Shown here: positions 15,446 to 24,883 of the stretch, piece by piece | Layout: the number at the start of each line of letters is the position of its first letter | Numbering within the stretch: the first letter of the stretch is position 1 | Notes under the pieces: model-generated | The model's database searches: none | What the model was told of the DNA's origin: nothing | The model's input: only the letters and a program-made list of their open reading frames with translations | NCBI GenBank assembly: GCA_903844895.1 | Contig: CAIMVM010000163.1 | Coordinates: forward strand, 1 to 38,765 | From: an uncultured Pseudomonadota bacterium | GTDB lineage: Bacteria > Bdellovibrionota_B > Oligoflexia > Oligoflexales > CAIMVM01 | Reading direction: 5' to 3' | Length of the DNA stretch: 38,765 nucleotides | Position numbers and translations under genes: made by a program

Positions 15446-18007
15446 TCAAGCATGAAATGAGTTTTGAAGATATTGCCCCGTGCGAGAATGTCTGCTTTTC
15501 TTTAAACCAGACACTTCACCTTGATAGACTACATCGCCCCCTGCGCTTGCTGCCCCTGGCCCAAGATCTACCACCCAGTCTGCTTTATAAATGACTTCCG
15601 GATTATGCTCGATCATGATGATAGTTGTGCCCAAGTCGACAAGTCGCCCTAGAGAATCCATGAGCCTTGCAACATCCGAGAAATGTAAACCTCGAGTAGG
15701 TTCGTCCAGTATCAAGATGGTTTTTTCACCAAACTCCTTGGACAAAATAGGAACGAGTTTCAGTCTCTGCGCTTCGCCCCCTGACAGAGAGGCGGACGTC
15801 TGGCCAAGTTTTAGGTAGCCCAGACCCAAATCAATCGCAGGTTTTAAAGCCCTCGTGATATGACGGTGGTGAGCAAAAAGCTCTCCTACTTCCGCCAGGG
15901 TAAGATCTAGAACTTGCGATAGAGAATGGCCGTTATACTTGATTTCAAGAAGGCTTTCTTTGTAGCGCCTCCCAGAACAAACCGGGCAACGCTCCCTGGC
16001 ATCTGCTAGAAAGCGCATAGAAAGTACCACCTCGCCGCGCCCCTTGCACTCCTCACAACGCCCACCCGCCGACATCAAACTGAAATCTTTTACATCCAAT
16101 CCAGCCAGTTGAGCTTCGGGAAGTTTGGCATAAACACCTCGCAGATAAGTCATTAAGTCGAGATAGGTGACCGGCATGGAAACCGAACTTTTTCCAACAG
16201 GGCTCCTATCGACAACCCTAAGATTTTGAAACGACTCAATTCCCGAAATCGCGCTACAATTCCCCAACTCTGGGACTGCTTCTCTCGCCTTAAGCGCTGC
16301 GAAAATGGACTCCAAATTGGGAACCAAACAGCCAAAAACCAAGCTTGACTTGCCAGATCCTGAGACGCCTGTAACTACATTGAGAGCGCCCTTGGCAAAA
16401 CGAACGTTGATCTGTTTAAGGTTATTATATTGAGCTTTCTCAATGGAAATAAACCCCTTGGTTGGCCTTGAAGTCTTGGGGCGTAGCATTTGCAAGTCGT
16501 CTAAATGTTTTGCTGTTAAACTACTACCCGAAAATCTTTGGGCCTCTCTTGGGTCAAACTGGGCCTGCAAAAAACCCCCTAAAGCTCCGCCACCTGGACC
16601 TAGATCAATCACCCAATCGGACTTCCTAATCATAAATTCATCGTGATCCACAATGAGTATCGTATTACCAAGATGCCTAAGTCGATCGATATTAAGCCAA
16701 AGGGACTCCAGTTCAGAAGGATGAAGGCCTTGACTGGGCTCATCTAGAACGTAGAGCACCCCCCTTAGAGACTCACTTAAAATACCCGCGAGCCTAAGTC
16801 TTTGGGATTCCCCTCCTGATAGGGTTAGCACGCGACGACCTAAACTGAGATACCCTAAGCCCACATCAATAATTTTCTGCAATCCATCTGCAATTTTCTC
16901 ATAGACTCTCAAAAAAGCTGGATTCTCAGAACTGCCCAAATGGGTCGCAGACTTCACGAAGGTATGGAGATCAAGAATCGGCATCTGCATCAGGCTTCGC
17001 ATGGTCTCTTGATGGAAAGTGATGGCATCATATTTTGGATTAAGACCGGTGCCTGAGCAGACCTTGCAGTGATCACTTTGACCCGCATCGACAGTGGCAA
17101 GTTGGGACTCATCTTCAAAATCGTAGAGATCCGGTTCTAACCCAAAACCAAAACAATGGGAACATCGGCCGACGGAATTTGCGGAAAAGTAGCGAGAATC
17201 TAACTTAGGCCATGAAAAGCCACAGCTCGGACATCCATCTTTTCTTGAGGCGGACCCCCCTTTTTCCAAATGAATGTTTCCGTGTTTGTCGGAAACATAG
17301 TATTCCGCATAGCCATCAGAAATTTCCTGAGCTTTTTCAATAGCCTGTTCTAAGCGTTGCAGTTTTGCCTCGGAAACCTTGACATAGTCAATCACCACCT
17401 TAATGGTGTGTTTAACCTCTTTTTCTAGTTTGGGAGGAGTTTCTATATCAAGGATCTTTCCATCGACAAACGCTTTGGTAAATCCTGCTTCAAAGGCCAA
17501 TGTGAACTCTTTCTTGAAAATACCTTTTTTGTTCTCTGCGATAGGACTGGTAATCGCCAAAACTTGTCCTTCAAACTGCATGAGAATGTGCCGCACCACT
17601 TCTGACCGGCTCATTACGGTAGTTTTAAGCTTGTGGGTAGGGCAGTACTTGTCCGAAAAATTTGCGAATACAACTCCAAAGAGCTCTGAAATGTCAGTCA
17701 AGGTGCCAACAGACGCGCGCCTCGAAGGTTTCGTTTCATTTTGCTCTAAAGCGATGGCTGGCGAAAGTCCTGATATCTTTCTAACTCTAGGCCGTGTGCC
17801 TAGGTCCAGAAACTGGCGTGAATAATTGGATAGAGTATAAAAAAAACGACGGTGACATTCAGCCAAAATCGTATCAAAAGCCAAGGAACTTTTACCAGAA
17901 CCAGAAACACCCGTCACAACGGTAATTTTCCCTCTGGGTACAACGATATCTATATTTTTCAGATTGTGCTCACTGGCACCTGAAACTCTAATTTCACTTA
18001 CTTCCAT
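15446..18007 (-). CDS. uvrA: Excinuclease ABC subunit A (UvrA family, shortened)
   Basis: 853 residues. UvrA is the damage-sensing ATPase that loads UvrB in nucleotide excision repair. Two ABC ATPase halves are present. Each has a Walker A (GVSGSGKSSL) and signature (LSGGESQRLRL, LSGGEAQRLKL), plus a Walker B (LYVLDEPSQGLH, LILDEPTRGLH). The UvrB-binding region is recognisable (FVDGKILDIETPPKLEKE, then KHTIKVVIDY). Zinc modules have CPSC...CSHC and CEEC...CPVC. It is about 90 residues shorter than E. coli UvrA, mainly because the insertion domain between the first zinc module and first signature is small. It could be a second, specialised UvrA. Its start overlaps the pdxA stop by 10 bases. 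Confidence 0.9.
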   Translation of the reverse strand: MEVSEIRVSGASEHNLKNIDIVVPRGKITVVTGVSGSGKSSLAFDTILAECHRRFFYTLSNYSRQFLDLGTRPRVRKISGLSPAIALEQNETKPSRRASVGTLTDISELFGVVFANFSDKYCPTHKLKTTVMSRSEVVRHILMQFEGQVLAITSPIAENKKGIFKKEFTLAFEAGFTKAFVDGKILDIETPPKLEKEVKHTIKVVIDYVKVSEAKLQRLEQAIEKAQEISDGYAEYYVSDKHGNIHLEKGGSASRKDGCPSCGFSWPKLDSRYFSANSVGRCSHCFGFGLEPDLYDFEDESQLATVDAGQSDHCKVCSGTGLNPKYDAITFHQETMRSLMQMPILDLHTFVKSATHLGSSENPAFLRVYEKIADGLQKIIDVGLGYLSLGRRVLTLSGGESQRLRLAGILSESLRGVLYVLDEPSQGLHPSELESLWLNIDRLRHLGNTILIVDHDEFMIRKSDWVIDLGPGGGALGGFLQAQFDPREAQRFSGSSLTAKHLDDLQMLRPKTSRPTKGFISIEKAQYNNLKQINVRFAKGALNVVTGVSGSGKSSLVFGCLVPNLESIFAALKAREAVPELGNCSAISGIESFQNLRVVDRSPVGKSSVSMPVTYLDLMTYLRGVYAKLPEAQLAGLDVKDFSLMSAGGRCEECKGRGEVVLSMRFLADARERCPVCSGRRYKESLLEIKYNGHSLSQVLDLTLAEVGELFAHHRHITRALKPAIDLGLGYLKLGQTSASLSGGEAQRLKLVPILSKEFGEKTILILDEPTRGLHFSDVARLMDSLGRLVDLGTTIIMIEHNPEVIYKADWVVDLGPGAASAGGDVVYQGEVSGLKKSRHSRTGQYLQNSFHA

Positions 18008-19014
18008 AAATCCTCTTTTCCAAATAAAGTCTTCTCCAGATACCCAACGGCTGAAGCCATGGCATTTTCAAAACTCTTGAAGGAAGCTTCAGGGCTTAAA
18101 ATCATGTCTGATGCCGGCCCATGATCAGGTGAAACCCGCAAAAATGGCAGTCCGGCACTGATATTGATGGCTTCCTCAAAATATATCGTTTTCATGGGAG
18201 TGAGTCCCTGATCGTGATACATCGCGAGCACCCCATCAAAACGTCCTTTCAAGGCAAAATGAAAAACTGTGTCGGCGGAAATAGGCCCGGTCAAACTCGC
18301 AGGACCTTTATAGCTCTTAACAAATGCTTCAATTACAGTTTTATCTTCAATACCAAAAAGCCCTCGATCGCCAGCGTGGGGATTGAGACCGCAAACGGCG
18401 AGCCGAGGCTTTGAAATGCCATAAATTTCCTGCAGCGCCTGGGTGAACTTCGCAACTTTATCCTGAAGCAACGAAGCTGTGATATGAGTCGGCACTTCCG
18501 AGAGTGCCATATGATTTGTAGCAAGACCTACCTTTAACTTAGGACCAGATAATAGCATCAGCGCATCAGATCCCCAAAGCTCTGAAAAATACTCTGTCTG
18601 ACCTCGAAAGTTCTTCCAAGTTAACGAAACAATATTTTTGTCCACTGGCCCTGTCACAACGGCCATTATGGTATGAGATTTAGGTATGGCGCAAAGTGCT
18701 GCAACACTTTGCCTGGACCGCTCCTCTTGAGACAAAGCGTCATAAGAAACCTCAGCGCCTCCCAGGTCAAGAAACCAAAGGCCCTTGCCCTCAGGCAGCT
18801 CTTGAGTCACTTTCATTTTCAAAGAGTTTTCCACATCCGGGGCACTAGATAACAAACCTTTGCTCCGAAGGATCTGAAGTTGATCTTGCCACTGAAAATA
18901 GGAGCCAATGATAACCACCGGCATCAAATTTTGAAGATCTTTAGTGGCATGAAGCGTCTGAACCACCCCTCTTATGTTTATGGAGTAAGGATCGCCCAAA
19001 GTAACTAGGAGCAT
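17998..19014 (-). CDS. pdxA: 4-hydroxythreonine-4-phosphate dehydrogenase
   Basis: 338 residues, the normal PdxA length. The enzyme oxidises 4-phosphooxy-threonine with NAD(P) on the way to pyridoxal 5'-phosphate. Metal-binding His residues sit in ATNHMALSEVP, NPHAGDRGLFG and AMYHDQGLTPMK, and the phosphate-binding segment RVSPDHGPASD is present. GQTEYF and GPVDK are further family motifs. The N-terminus is compact (MLLVTLGDPYSIN), keeping the GDP motif. The ATG overlaps the last codons of folB (10 bp), and its own end overlaps the uvrA start by 10 bp, so the three genes form a translationally coupled operon. Confidence 0.93.
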   Translation of the reverse strand: MLLVTLGDPYSINIRGVVQTLHATKDLQNLMPVVIIGSYFQWQDQLQILRSKGLLSSAPDVENSLKMKVTQELPEGKGLWFLDLGGAEVSYDALSQEERSRQSVAALCAIPKSHTIMAVVTGPVDKNIVSLTWKNFRGQTEYFSELWGSDALMLLSGPKLKVGLATNHMALSEVPTHITASLLQDKVAKFTQALQEIYGISKPRLAVCGLNPHAGDRGLFGIEDKTVIEAFVKSYKGPASLTGPISADTVFHFALKGRFDGVLAMYHDQGLTPMKTIYFEEAINISAGLPFLRVSPDHGPASDMILSPEASFKSFENAMASAVGYLEKTLFGKEDLWK

Positions 19015-19406
19015 GGTGGCACCGATGGCTGACGAGATCCCCCGCGAGATACAAAGCTTTCGTGAATGCGAATCCGACCACCTTTAGCCATGCCTCCTGG
19101 AAGCACTGGTTTCTCAATGGTCACATCAAGCTTTTCCACCTGTAAAAACTTCTCTATCAACGACTGACCTACAGCTATAACTGCAGATTCAATCAACTTA
19201 AATTCGCGATCTTTCAGCGCGGCATCTAAAGTTCTTATAATGTCTCCATAGTCGAGAGTCTTTTTAAGATCATCCCCTAATGCTAACCCTGACTCCATCC
19301 GGATTTCAGCAAATACAGTTACCAGGACTTCTTGGCCGTGAAGTCGTTCTTCCCGAAAACAACCTATTCTCATAAAAACGGGATATTCAATAATTTCAAT
19401 GCGCAT
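19005..19406 (-). CDS. folB: Dihydroneopterin aldolase
   Basis: 133 residues, with GAGGAAA before the ATG. FolB cleaves dihydroneopterin to 6-hydroxymethyl-dihydropterin and glycolaldehyde, the step before FolK. The family pattern is present: IGCFREERLHGQEVLV (the catalytic Glu region), LDYGDI (Tyr53), LIESAV (pterin-binding Glu73) and VTIEKP with Lys99. The C-terminus has a polar extension of about 25 residues beyond the Lys-Pro motif, which includes the pdxA overlap. It is first in the folB-pdxA-uvrA operon. folK lies about 1.6 kb away on the opposite strand. Confidence 0.9.
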   Translation of the reverse strand: MRIEIIEYPVFMRIGCFREERLHGQEVLVTVFAEIRMESGLALGDDLKKTLDYGDIIRTLDAALKDREFKLIESAVIAVGQSLIEKFLQVEKLDVTIEKPVLPGGMAKGGRIRIHESFVSRGGSRQPSVPPCS

Positions 19407-19973
19407 ATCTATTTCCTCTGGCTACTTTGGTGAAAACCTCTAGAGCTGATGATTGCCCTAAAACCCCAAAACAGCCGCGCCGCTAGATTATCGTTCTCAG
19501 TCAAAAATTGCTACACTCTAAAGGCCTGAGGAAGCACAGCAGATGTTTTCCGGCTGGCTGATGGACTGTGCATTCCTGGTTTCGCATTCCAGGCCTCTCA
19601 TTCCTGGAAACAAAAAAAAATGTCATTTTCTGCCTTTCTCTCATCTTTACTTTGCCACGCGCCGAGATGGAATTTTGCACTTGAATCTTTGCACTTCAAT
19701 ATTTCTAATGAGTTAGCGAGTTGTCTGGACTTAAAATCGAAGAAGACCTCATGTGGGGGGAGGATAGAATGGAAAGAAAATTCCCAAAAATCTTCTGTTC
19801 TTTCATATCCCAGATAGGCCCTTGTTGAGCTATGCTCCGCCGAAATGGTTAAAAATTAAAGTAAAACCCGCTAAACCCGATAGCTTTTTGCTCGTTTTTA
19901 AACCACTTCAGGCCGCCATTTTAAACGAGCGAGGATGAGTGGCAAAGCCTAAGCAGGAAAGGCACTTTCACAC
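19407..19973. other. Gene-free stretch with three 9-bp direct repeats at 14-bp spacing
   Basis: No convincing gene. A 65-codon frame at 19620-19817 has no Shine-Dalgarno sequence or recognisable protein. The region presumably holds the folB promoter on the minus strand and that of the lipoprotein gene on the plus strand. The sequence CATTCC(T/A)GG occurs at 19571, 19585 and 19599; see the repeat entry. Confidence 0.5.
19571..19607. repeat. Three CATTCC(T/A)GG direct repeats, 14-bp period
   Basis: CATTCCTGG (19571-19579), CATTCCAGG (19585-19593) and CATTCCTGG (19599-19607) recur every 14 bases. The second and third also make an inverted TTCCAGG/CCTGGAA pair. A run of A follows at 19612-19620. 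The block is 165 bases before the folB start on the minus strand. It could be a protein-binding site or a hairpin; no T-run supports a terminator on the plus strand. Confidence 0.5.
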
Positions 19974-20639
19974 ATGAAATACCATAGCTTTATTTTGACT
20001 CTCTTTTTGAGCTTGGCCTGTAATCCATTAGGTAAAAGATCACACTCTCCCAAAGGCCCCGAAGCTGCGAAAACCGACCCTAAAACGGGAGATTTAAACC
20101 AGAACGACCAAAGTTCTATGGAGCCTTATTTAGGGATTTGGTCTTTTCCTTGTGAACCTGACACAGAGAATTCCATTTCATCCAAGAGTTCTTTGCAAAT
20201 CACTCGCGAAAAATGGGATTTCGTAACCACATTCTATGGCTATAAAGCAGATTGTACAGGGGCTATTCCTTACGCTTTCACCTCTACATTTTCTGCCCGC
20301 ATTGAGGGTCCCTCAAATAAAATAGCTGGTGTCACAGATTACAATGCAACTTTTGTTTCTCACTCCGCGACACCTCTCCTTCCTTTGGGTATGGAAACGC
20401 TGCAGAAGAAATACCCTCAATTCACATGGACCCTCTTCAAAGCAACGACTGTAGATAAGTCGCCCTTTGGCAACAATTCCTTGTCGCCTGGGGATATCCG
20501 TTATTCGTTCATGAAAATCATCGAGGATCGGCTCTGCTTTGGTGAGACCAAGACTCAATTTGGCGAGTCTAAAGATACCCGCGGAGACAAACTCGAAGAC
20601 AAAGAGTCGTGCAGTAAAAAATCCGATCGTTTGAATTGA
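19974..20639 (+). CDS. Predicted lipoprotein of unknown function
   Basis: 221 residues. The N-terminus MKYHSFILTLFLSLAC is a lipoprotein-type signal with Cys16 as the likely lipid site. The residue three before it is Ser rather than Leu, so the lipobox is not perfect. The mature part begins with a polar linker (residues about 20-47), then a single domain (YLGIWSFPCEPDT...) with Cys residues that may pair (CEPD, ADCTG, LCFGE, ESC). The GIW segment recalls lipocalin-like or DUF lipoproteins that start with a Gly-x-Trp strand, but I cannot place it. It is flanked by gene-poor DNA on both sides. Confidence 0.7.
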   Translation: MKYHSFILTLFLSLACNPLGKRSHSPKGPEAAKTDPKTGDLNQNDQSSMEPYLGIWSFPCEPDTENSISSKSSLQITREKWDFVTTFYGYKADCTGAIPYAFTSTFSARIEGPSNKIAGVTDYNATFVSHSATPLLPLGMETLQKKYPQFTWTLFKATTVDKSPFGNNSLSPGDIRYSFMKIIEDRLCFGETKTQFGESKDTRGDKLEDKESCSKKSDRLN

Positions 20640-21054
20640 TTTCAAAGTACTGCAGATACCGCCAATGTGGACTATAAATTGGGAATCTGGTCCAGACGTG
20701 TCGGAACTGTTATTCTAGAATATTTCCTATCTAGAGGCCGAAAGGAACTATTTTTGGGCTATGGTGTCACCGATTGCGCAACTTTTTTGTGTTTTAGCTA
20801 CAAAACTTCGATGAAACCCATCATGAGATGGAATTAAGTCTACATTCCGTGTAAGTTCCTCTCGGAAAAGGCCTGAAGTTTTGAAGGCGGGAGGAAAGGC
20901 GATATAAAGAGTTCTCAAAAAAATTCAAAATCAATGATAGCAGCGTGATAGGAAATTTTGACTGGCCAGGAGAATCCAAGAATGTCCGCTTTTGAGGGAA
21001 CTAGAAAGCTTAAATGCCACTTTAAAACTTTGATGACAGAGGGATTTTAACCCT
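20640..21054. other. Gene-free stretch before folK
   Basis: About 415 bases without a recognisable gene, RNA or repeat on either strand. It must contain the folK promoter unless that gene is read through from the lipoprotein gene. An AGAGGGA sequence near 21039-21045 may be the folK ribosome binding site. Confidence 0.4.
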
Positions 21055-21513
21055 ATGTATCACTATTTGATCGCATTTGGTGCCAGCGAGGGAAATCGCT
21101 CTGAGAATATTCAAGATGCACTGGCAAAAATTCAGTCTTTGGGGGCTATGGAAGCCCTGTCGCAAGTCATATCTACGCCACCCTATGGGGGCGTGGCGCA
21201 GGGTGAGTTTTTAAACGGAGCCCTGATTCTATCTTCGAAGCTCTCGCCGGAAACTCTCATGACTAGGCTTCTTGGCATCGAAGCGGAGCTGGGCAGAGAA
21301 CGAACGCGGAAGTGGTCGGATAGACCCATAGACCTAGATTTAATCTTAGAAAAGTCAGGACTTGTTTGGAATTCAGACCTTTTAACCCTTCCCCATCCCG
21401 AATTTCACAAACGAAGCTTTGTGCTCATTCCAGCTGGGGAAATTGCGCCCGATTGGATTCATCCCGTACTCAACCGCACAGTTTTAGAAATATGGGGATC
21501 TCTCGAGCCTTGA
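21055..21513 (+). CDS. folK: 2-amino-4-hydroxy-6-hydroxymethyldihydropteridine pyrophosphokinase
   Basis: 152 residues, normal HPPK length. FolK transfers pyrophosphate from ATP to 6-hydroxymethyl-dihydropterin, the step after FolB. Family motifs are GASEGNRSENI near the N-terminus, ISTPPYGG, the FLNGA segment, the signature RKWSDRPIDLDLI with the two Mg-binding Asp residues, and LPHPEFHKRSFVLIPAGEI. The first residues MYHYLIAFGAS match the usual strand one. It is not in an operon with folB, but both are in this window. It is followed by the REC-TPR gene after 121 bases. Confidence 0.95.
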   Translation: MYHYLIAFGASEGNRSENIQDALAKIQSLGAMEALSQVISTPPYGGVAQGEFLNGALILSSKLSPETLMTRLLGIEAELGRERTRKWSDRPIDLDLILEKSGLVWNSDLLTLPHPEFHKRSFVLIPAGEIAPDWIHPVLNRTVLEIWGSLEP

Positions 21514-21634
21514 TGCTTGAGCGTAACATACTATATTTTTTGATCTTTGCCCCCTCTCTTTATGCCGCGAAAATAATCTTAAATTAAGATTTTCATCGTT
21601 CCGAAATACCAAAGACAGCTGAAGGGAGCCCAGG

Positions 21635-22843
21635 GTGAAACCTAACTATAGAGAAACCGCAAAGCTTGTGTCTGAGGTCTTAGGTGAATCCTCGTCTTTA
21701 ATGGTCGTAGATCCTTCCCATAACTATAGGTCGACTATTAAGAGCTTTCTTCAAAAGCTTCAGGTCAAAAACATCATCCAAGTCGCGAATTTTGAAGATG
21801 CCAAACGTCTCCTTCTCACTTCTGATGTAAAGATTTTTGTTATTGAGTGGATAGCCGAAGGTCAAAATGGCCTCGATTTTTGTCGGGAGCTTAGAAAGTC
21901 TGTCCGATACCGCGATGTTCCCATCATTCTTGTGACTTCTGAAAACTATAGGCATGACGTCGCAATTGCCTCTGAGGTAGGAATTGATAGATATCTTCTA
22001 AAGCCCTTTTCCCTGGAAACCCTTTCTGATCAAATCTTTAAAGTTTTAAAGTCCCAGCTATCCCCTACTAACTATGACTCCGTTCTTCAAGACGCTGCGA
22101 AAGCGCTACATGGAGGTCATGTGGCGATAGCAGAAGAATTTTACTTAAAGGCCCGACAATTGAATCCAAGTGGAGGCAGACCCGGCCTTGGTTTAGCGCG
22201 CATAGCCCTAGCTCGAGCAGATCACAAGAAGGCAATTCAGTACTTGAGACAAACGATTGAGGCTAACCCGAACTTTATAGAGGCCCATCGATTACTTATG
22301 GATATATACCTAGAGATCGGCTCCCATGATGGATACTATAAACAGGCCACTCTATTAAATGAACTTTCCCCAGAAAATCCCATCTATCTCGTGGCTCTTG
22401 CGGAAAAGGCGCTGGATCTGAAAGACTTTGCTGCAGCCGAAACCTATTACAAAAGATCCGTGCTCCTATCGCCTTCCATGGGGGCCGCCCATAGAGGCTT
22501 AGGAGATATTGCCTTTAGCAGGGAAGAATATGATAGGGCAGAAAAACACTACAAAAAGGCTTTGGATTTGGAGCCCAAAAACATCAGCTGCTTAAACAGT
22601 CTAGGTCTCACATTTGTTAAAATTGGTCGGTTTAAGGAAGGCATGTCAAAGTATATGGCCGCTTTAAGTATTTCGCCAGAAAATCCTAAAGTGCTCTTCA
22701 ATCTAGGACATGCCTGGGAGAAGCAAGAAAACTATCAAAAAGCTGAAATCTACTATCAACATGCTCTTAAAGGCGATGCCGCTTTTCAAAAGGCGCAAAA
22801 AGGCCTAGAGAGAATCAAAAAATGGATTAAAAATAGCGCCTAA
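21635..22843 (+). CDS. Receiver-domain protein with TPR repeats, acceptor Asp replaced by Glu
   Basis: 402 residues from a GTG start, with AAGGGAG six bases upstream. Residues 20-140 form a receiver domain: an acidic residue in VVDPS (Asp26), Thr101 (ILVTS) and Lys123 (LLKPF) are kept. The phospho-acceptor position reads VIEW (Glu71) where VLDW or similar is usual. Residues about 150-395 are TPR repeats (for example GDIAFSREEYDRAEKHYKKALDLEP read in order along the chain). A receiver plus TPR array suggests a signalling scaffold or assembly factor. Glu can mimic a phosphorylated Asp, so the domain may be locked on or be non-phosphorylated; that is inference. It converges on the AacS gene. Confidence 0.88.
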   Translation: MKPNYRETAKLVSEVLGESSSLMVVDPSHNYRSTIKSFLQKLQVKNIIQVANFEDAKRLLLTSDVKIFVIEWIAEGQNGLDFCRELRKSVRYRDVPIILVTSENYRHDVAIASEVGIDRYLLKPFSLETLSDQIFKVLKSQLSPTNYDSVLQDAAKALHGGHVAIAEEFYLKARQLNPSGGRPGLGLARIALARADHKKAIQYLRQTIEANPNFIEAHRLLMDIYLEIGSHDGYYKQATLLNELSPENPIYLVALAEKALDLKDFAAAETYYKRSVLLSPSMGAAHRGLGDIAFSREEYDRAEKHYKKALDLEPKNISCLNSLGLTFVKIGRFKEGMSKYMAALSISPENPKVLFNLGHAWEKQENYQKAEIYYQHALKGDAAFQKAQKGLERIKKWIKNSA

Positions 22844-22865
22844 AGATACCGCTAAATCGCATGAA

Positions 22866-24833
22866 TTAAGCTTTACCTATGATACCCATGTATTCCTTTA
22901 AAGCTTCCGGATTCACGAGAGCATCCGCATTGCCTATGGGAAGTCCAAGAATCGCATTCAGCACAGCAAGCTCCACTTTTTTGCCGCTCCTTGTGTAAGG
23001 TATATCGTGTACCACATAGATAAGCTCAGGAACGTGACGAGGAGTCAGCTCAGCTCTAATACGCTTTTTTAATCGCGTTTTAAGGTCTTCTTCGTCTACA
23101 GCATGGGTCAATTTAATAAATAATGAAACCATGACATCATCGCCTTTAGGCACTCCCACGACAATAGAATCCTGGATTTCTGGAAAAGACTCCGTTTGCC
23201 GATAGATTTCTGCAGTTCCTATCCGCACCCCGCCAGGATTTAAGGTTGTATCGGAACGTCCATAGACAATGACGCTGCCGTAATCTTGAATAGACACCCA
23301 GTCACCTTGGCGCCAGACCTGGCGATCCTTAAAAAAACTAAAATAGGCATCTTTATACTTTTCTCCCGAAGGGTCATTCCAAAAGCCTATAGGCATGGAA
23401 GGAAACGGTTTCACGCATACCAATTCGGCTTTGGCTCCCTGCACCCTTTGCCCTTTATCATTCCAAGATTCAATAGCCATTCCAAGTCCTGCAGACTGTA
23501 TTTCCCCTGGGTGAACATCCAGGAGGGGATTGCCGAGCATAAAACAAGAAATAATATCAGTCCCACCTGAAATAGATGCGATTTGAACATTCGGCTTCAC
23601 CCGATCATAGACCCAGAGATAGCTTTCTGAGGGGAGAGGAGACCCAGTGGACAATATGGTTTTTAAATGGGAAAAAGAATATTGAGGTATGTAGGAGGCT
23701 TTCATACAAGAAGAAATAAATTTTGGGGAAGTTCCAAATACGTTTACGTTTTCTTGTTCGACAATACGCCACAAAATATCATTAGCTTCAAGCACCACGG
23801 CCCCGTCATAGGTGACGATCGAAGCTCCCACAGAAAGTGCTGAAACCATCCAATTCCACATCATCCAACCACAAGTCGTAAAGTAGAAGAGCTTGTCCCC
23901 CTCACCTAAATCCGTGTGTAAAGACAGCTCCTTCTTGTGCTGAAGTAGGGTTCCTCCGACACTATGTACAATGCATTTGGGCTTACCGGTCGTTCCCGAA
24001 GAATATAAAATATATAACGGAGCTCCGAAACTCACAGGTTCAAATGCCAGTGGCAAATACCCTTCGCTGTCTTTAGCAGACGAATGATCTTGTAAAATAG
24101 AACCTAAAGTTAGGCCTTCAAACCTTTGGGTACTTCCTTTTAGATGCTCTACCGCTACAGTCTGAATCAAACTGGGCAGGGACCCTGAAATCTCTCGGAG
24201 ACCGAGGAGGGGCTCGATTCTTTTACCATTGTAAAGGTAGGCGCTAGTTATAAAGAGTATCTTAGGCTCGATTTGAGAAAATCGATCCAATATCCCTGAA
24301 ACGCCGAAATCGGGGCTACAAGACGACCAAATCGCTCCGATAGAGGTGGCGGCTAGCATAGCGATGACAGCCTCAGGACCATTGACAAGAACTCCTGCGA
24401 TTCGGTCCCCTGGGGCAATGTAAAGCGACTTAAACCAAGCGGCAAGGCGCGCGACATCGTTCCACAGCTCCTGGCCCGTCCAAGTCCGACGCTCTGCGCC
24501 CTCGGCATAACTGATCAACACAGGCTGGGAACTATGTTTGATGGGAGACAGGAGATTCTCAGCATAATTCAGCTGACTTTCAGGAAACCAGCGGGCACCA
24601 AACATAGAATCGCCTGACAGAACTTCGTTTCCTCTCTTTTGCCAAATCACTTTGGTAGAGTCGGCTACGTCGCTCCAAAATTCTTCGGGCTTTTGAATGG
24701 ACCATTGATACAAAGAATTCCAGTCCGGCAGAACCCCTCTCTTGGCTGAGATTTCCCTTAAGAAGGAGTACATTCTAGAAGACGTGATGCGATCTGAATT
24801 TGGCTTCCAAATGGCTGCTTGTGAAGTTTCCAT
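22866..24833 (-). CDS. aacS: Acetoacetyl-CoA synthetase
   Basis: 655 residues, the normal length for AacS. The enzyme activates acetoacetate to acetoacetyl-CoA with ATP, allowing use of ketone bodies or recycling from polyhydroxybutyrate breakdown. It belongs to the ANL superfamily. The AMP-binding motif YSSGTTGKPK is present, with the later motifs SGGTDIISCF, YGRSDTTLNPGGVRIG and the C-terminal Lys region TRSGKKVE. The N-terminal segment (FWSDVADSTKVIW, ARWFPESQLNYAENLL) is characteristic of AacS rather than acetyl-CoA synthetase. AAGGA precedes the ATG. It lies downstream of the IrrE-like gene but is separated by a terminator, so it probably has its own promoter. Confidence 0.93.
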   Translation of the reverse strand: METSQAAIWKPNSDRITSSRMYSFLREISAKRGVLPDWNSLYQWSIQKPEEFWSDVADSTKVIWQKRGNEVLSGDSMFGARWFPESQLNYAENLLSPIKHSSQPVLISYAEGAERRTWTGQELWNDVARLAAWFKSLYIAPGDRIAGVLVNGPEAVIAMLAATSIGAIWSSCSPDFGVSGILDRFSQIEPKILFITSAYLYNGKRIEPLLGLREISGSLPSLIQTVAVEHLKGSTQRFEGLTLGSILQDHSSAKDSEGYLPLAFEPVSFGAPLYILYSSGTTGKPKCIVHSVGGTLLQHKKELSLHTDLGEGDKLFYFTTCGWMMWNWMVSALSVGASIVTYDGAVVLEANDILWRIVEQENVNVFGTSPKFISSCMKASYIPQYSFSHLKTILSTGSPLPSESYLWVYDRVKPNVQIASISGGTDIISCFMLGNPLLDVHPGEIQSAGLGMAIESWNDKGQRVQGAKAELVCVKPFPSMPIGFWNDPSGEKYKDAYFSFFKDRQVWRQGDWVSIQDYGSVIVYGRSDTTLNPGGVRIGTAEIYRQTESFPEIQDSIVVGVPKGDDVMVSLFIKLTHAVDEEDLKTRLKKRIRAELTPRHVPELIYVVHDIPYTRSGKKVELAVLNAILGLPIGNADALVNPEALKEYMGIIGKA

Positions 24834-24883
24834 GATCTTCCTTTTAGGTATTCGCCTCAGGAAGATACCTTATTTTAGGAAGA

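Noticed and set aside
19620-19817. 65-codon plus-strand frame
   Set aside because: No Shine-Dalgarno sequence, preceded by an A-run, and no protein-like pattern or family.
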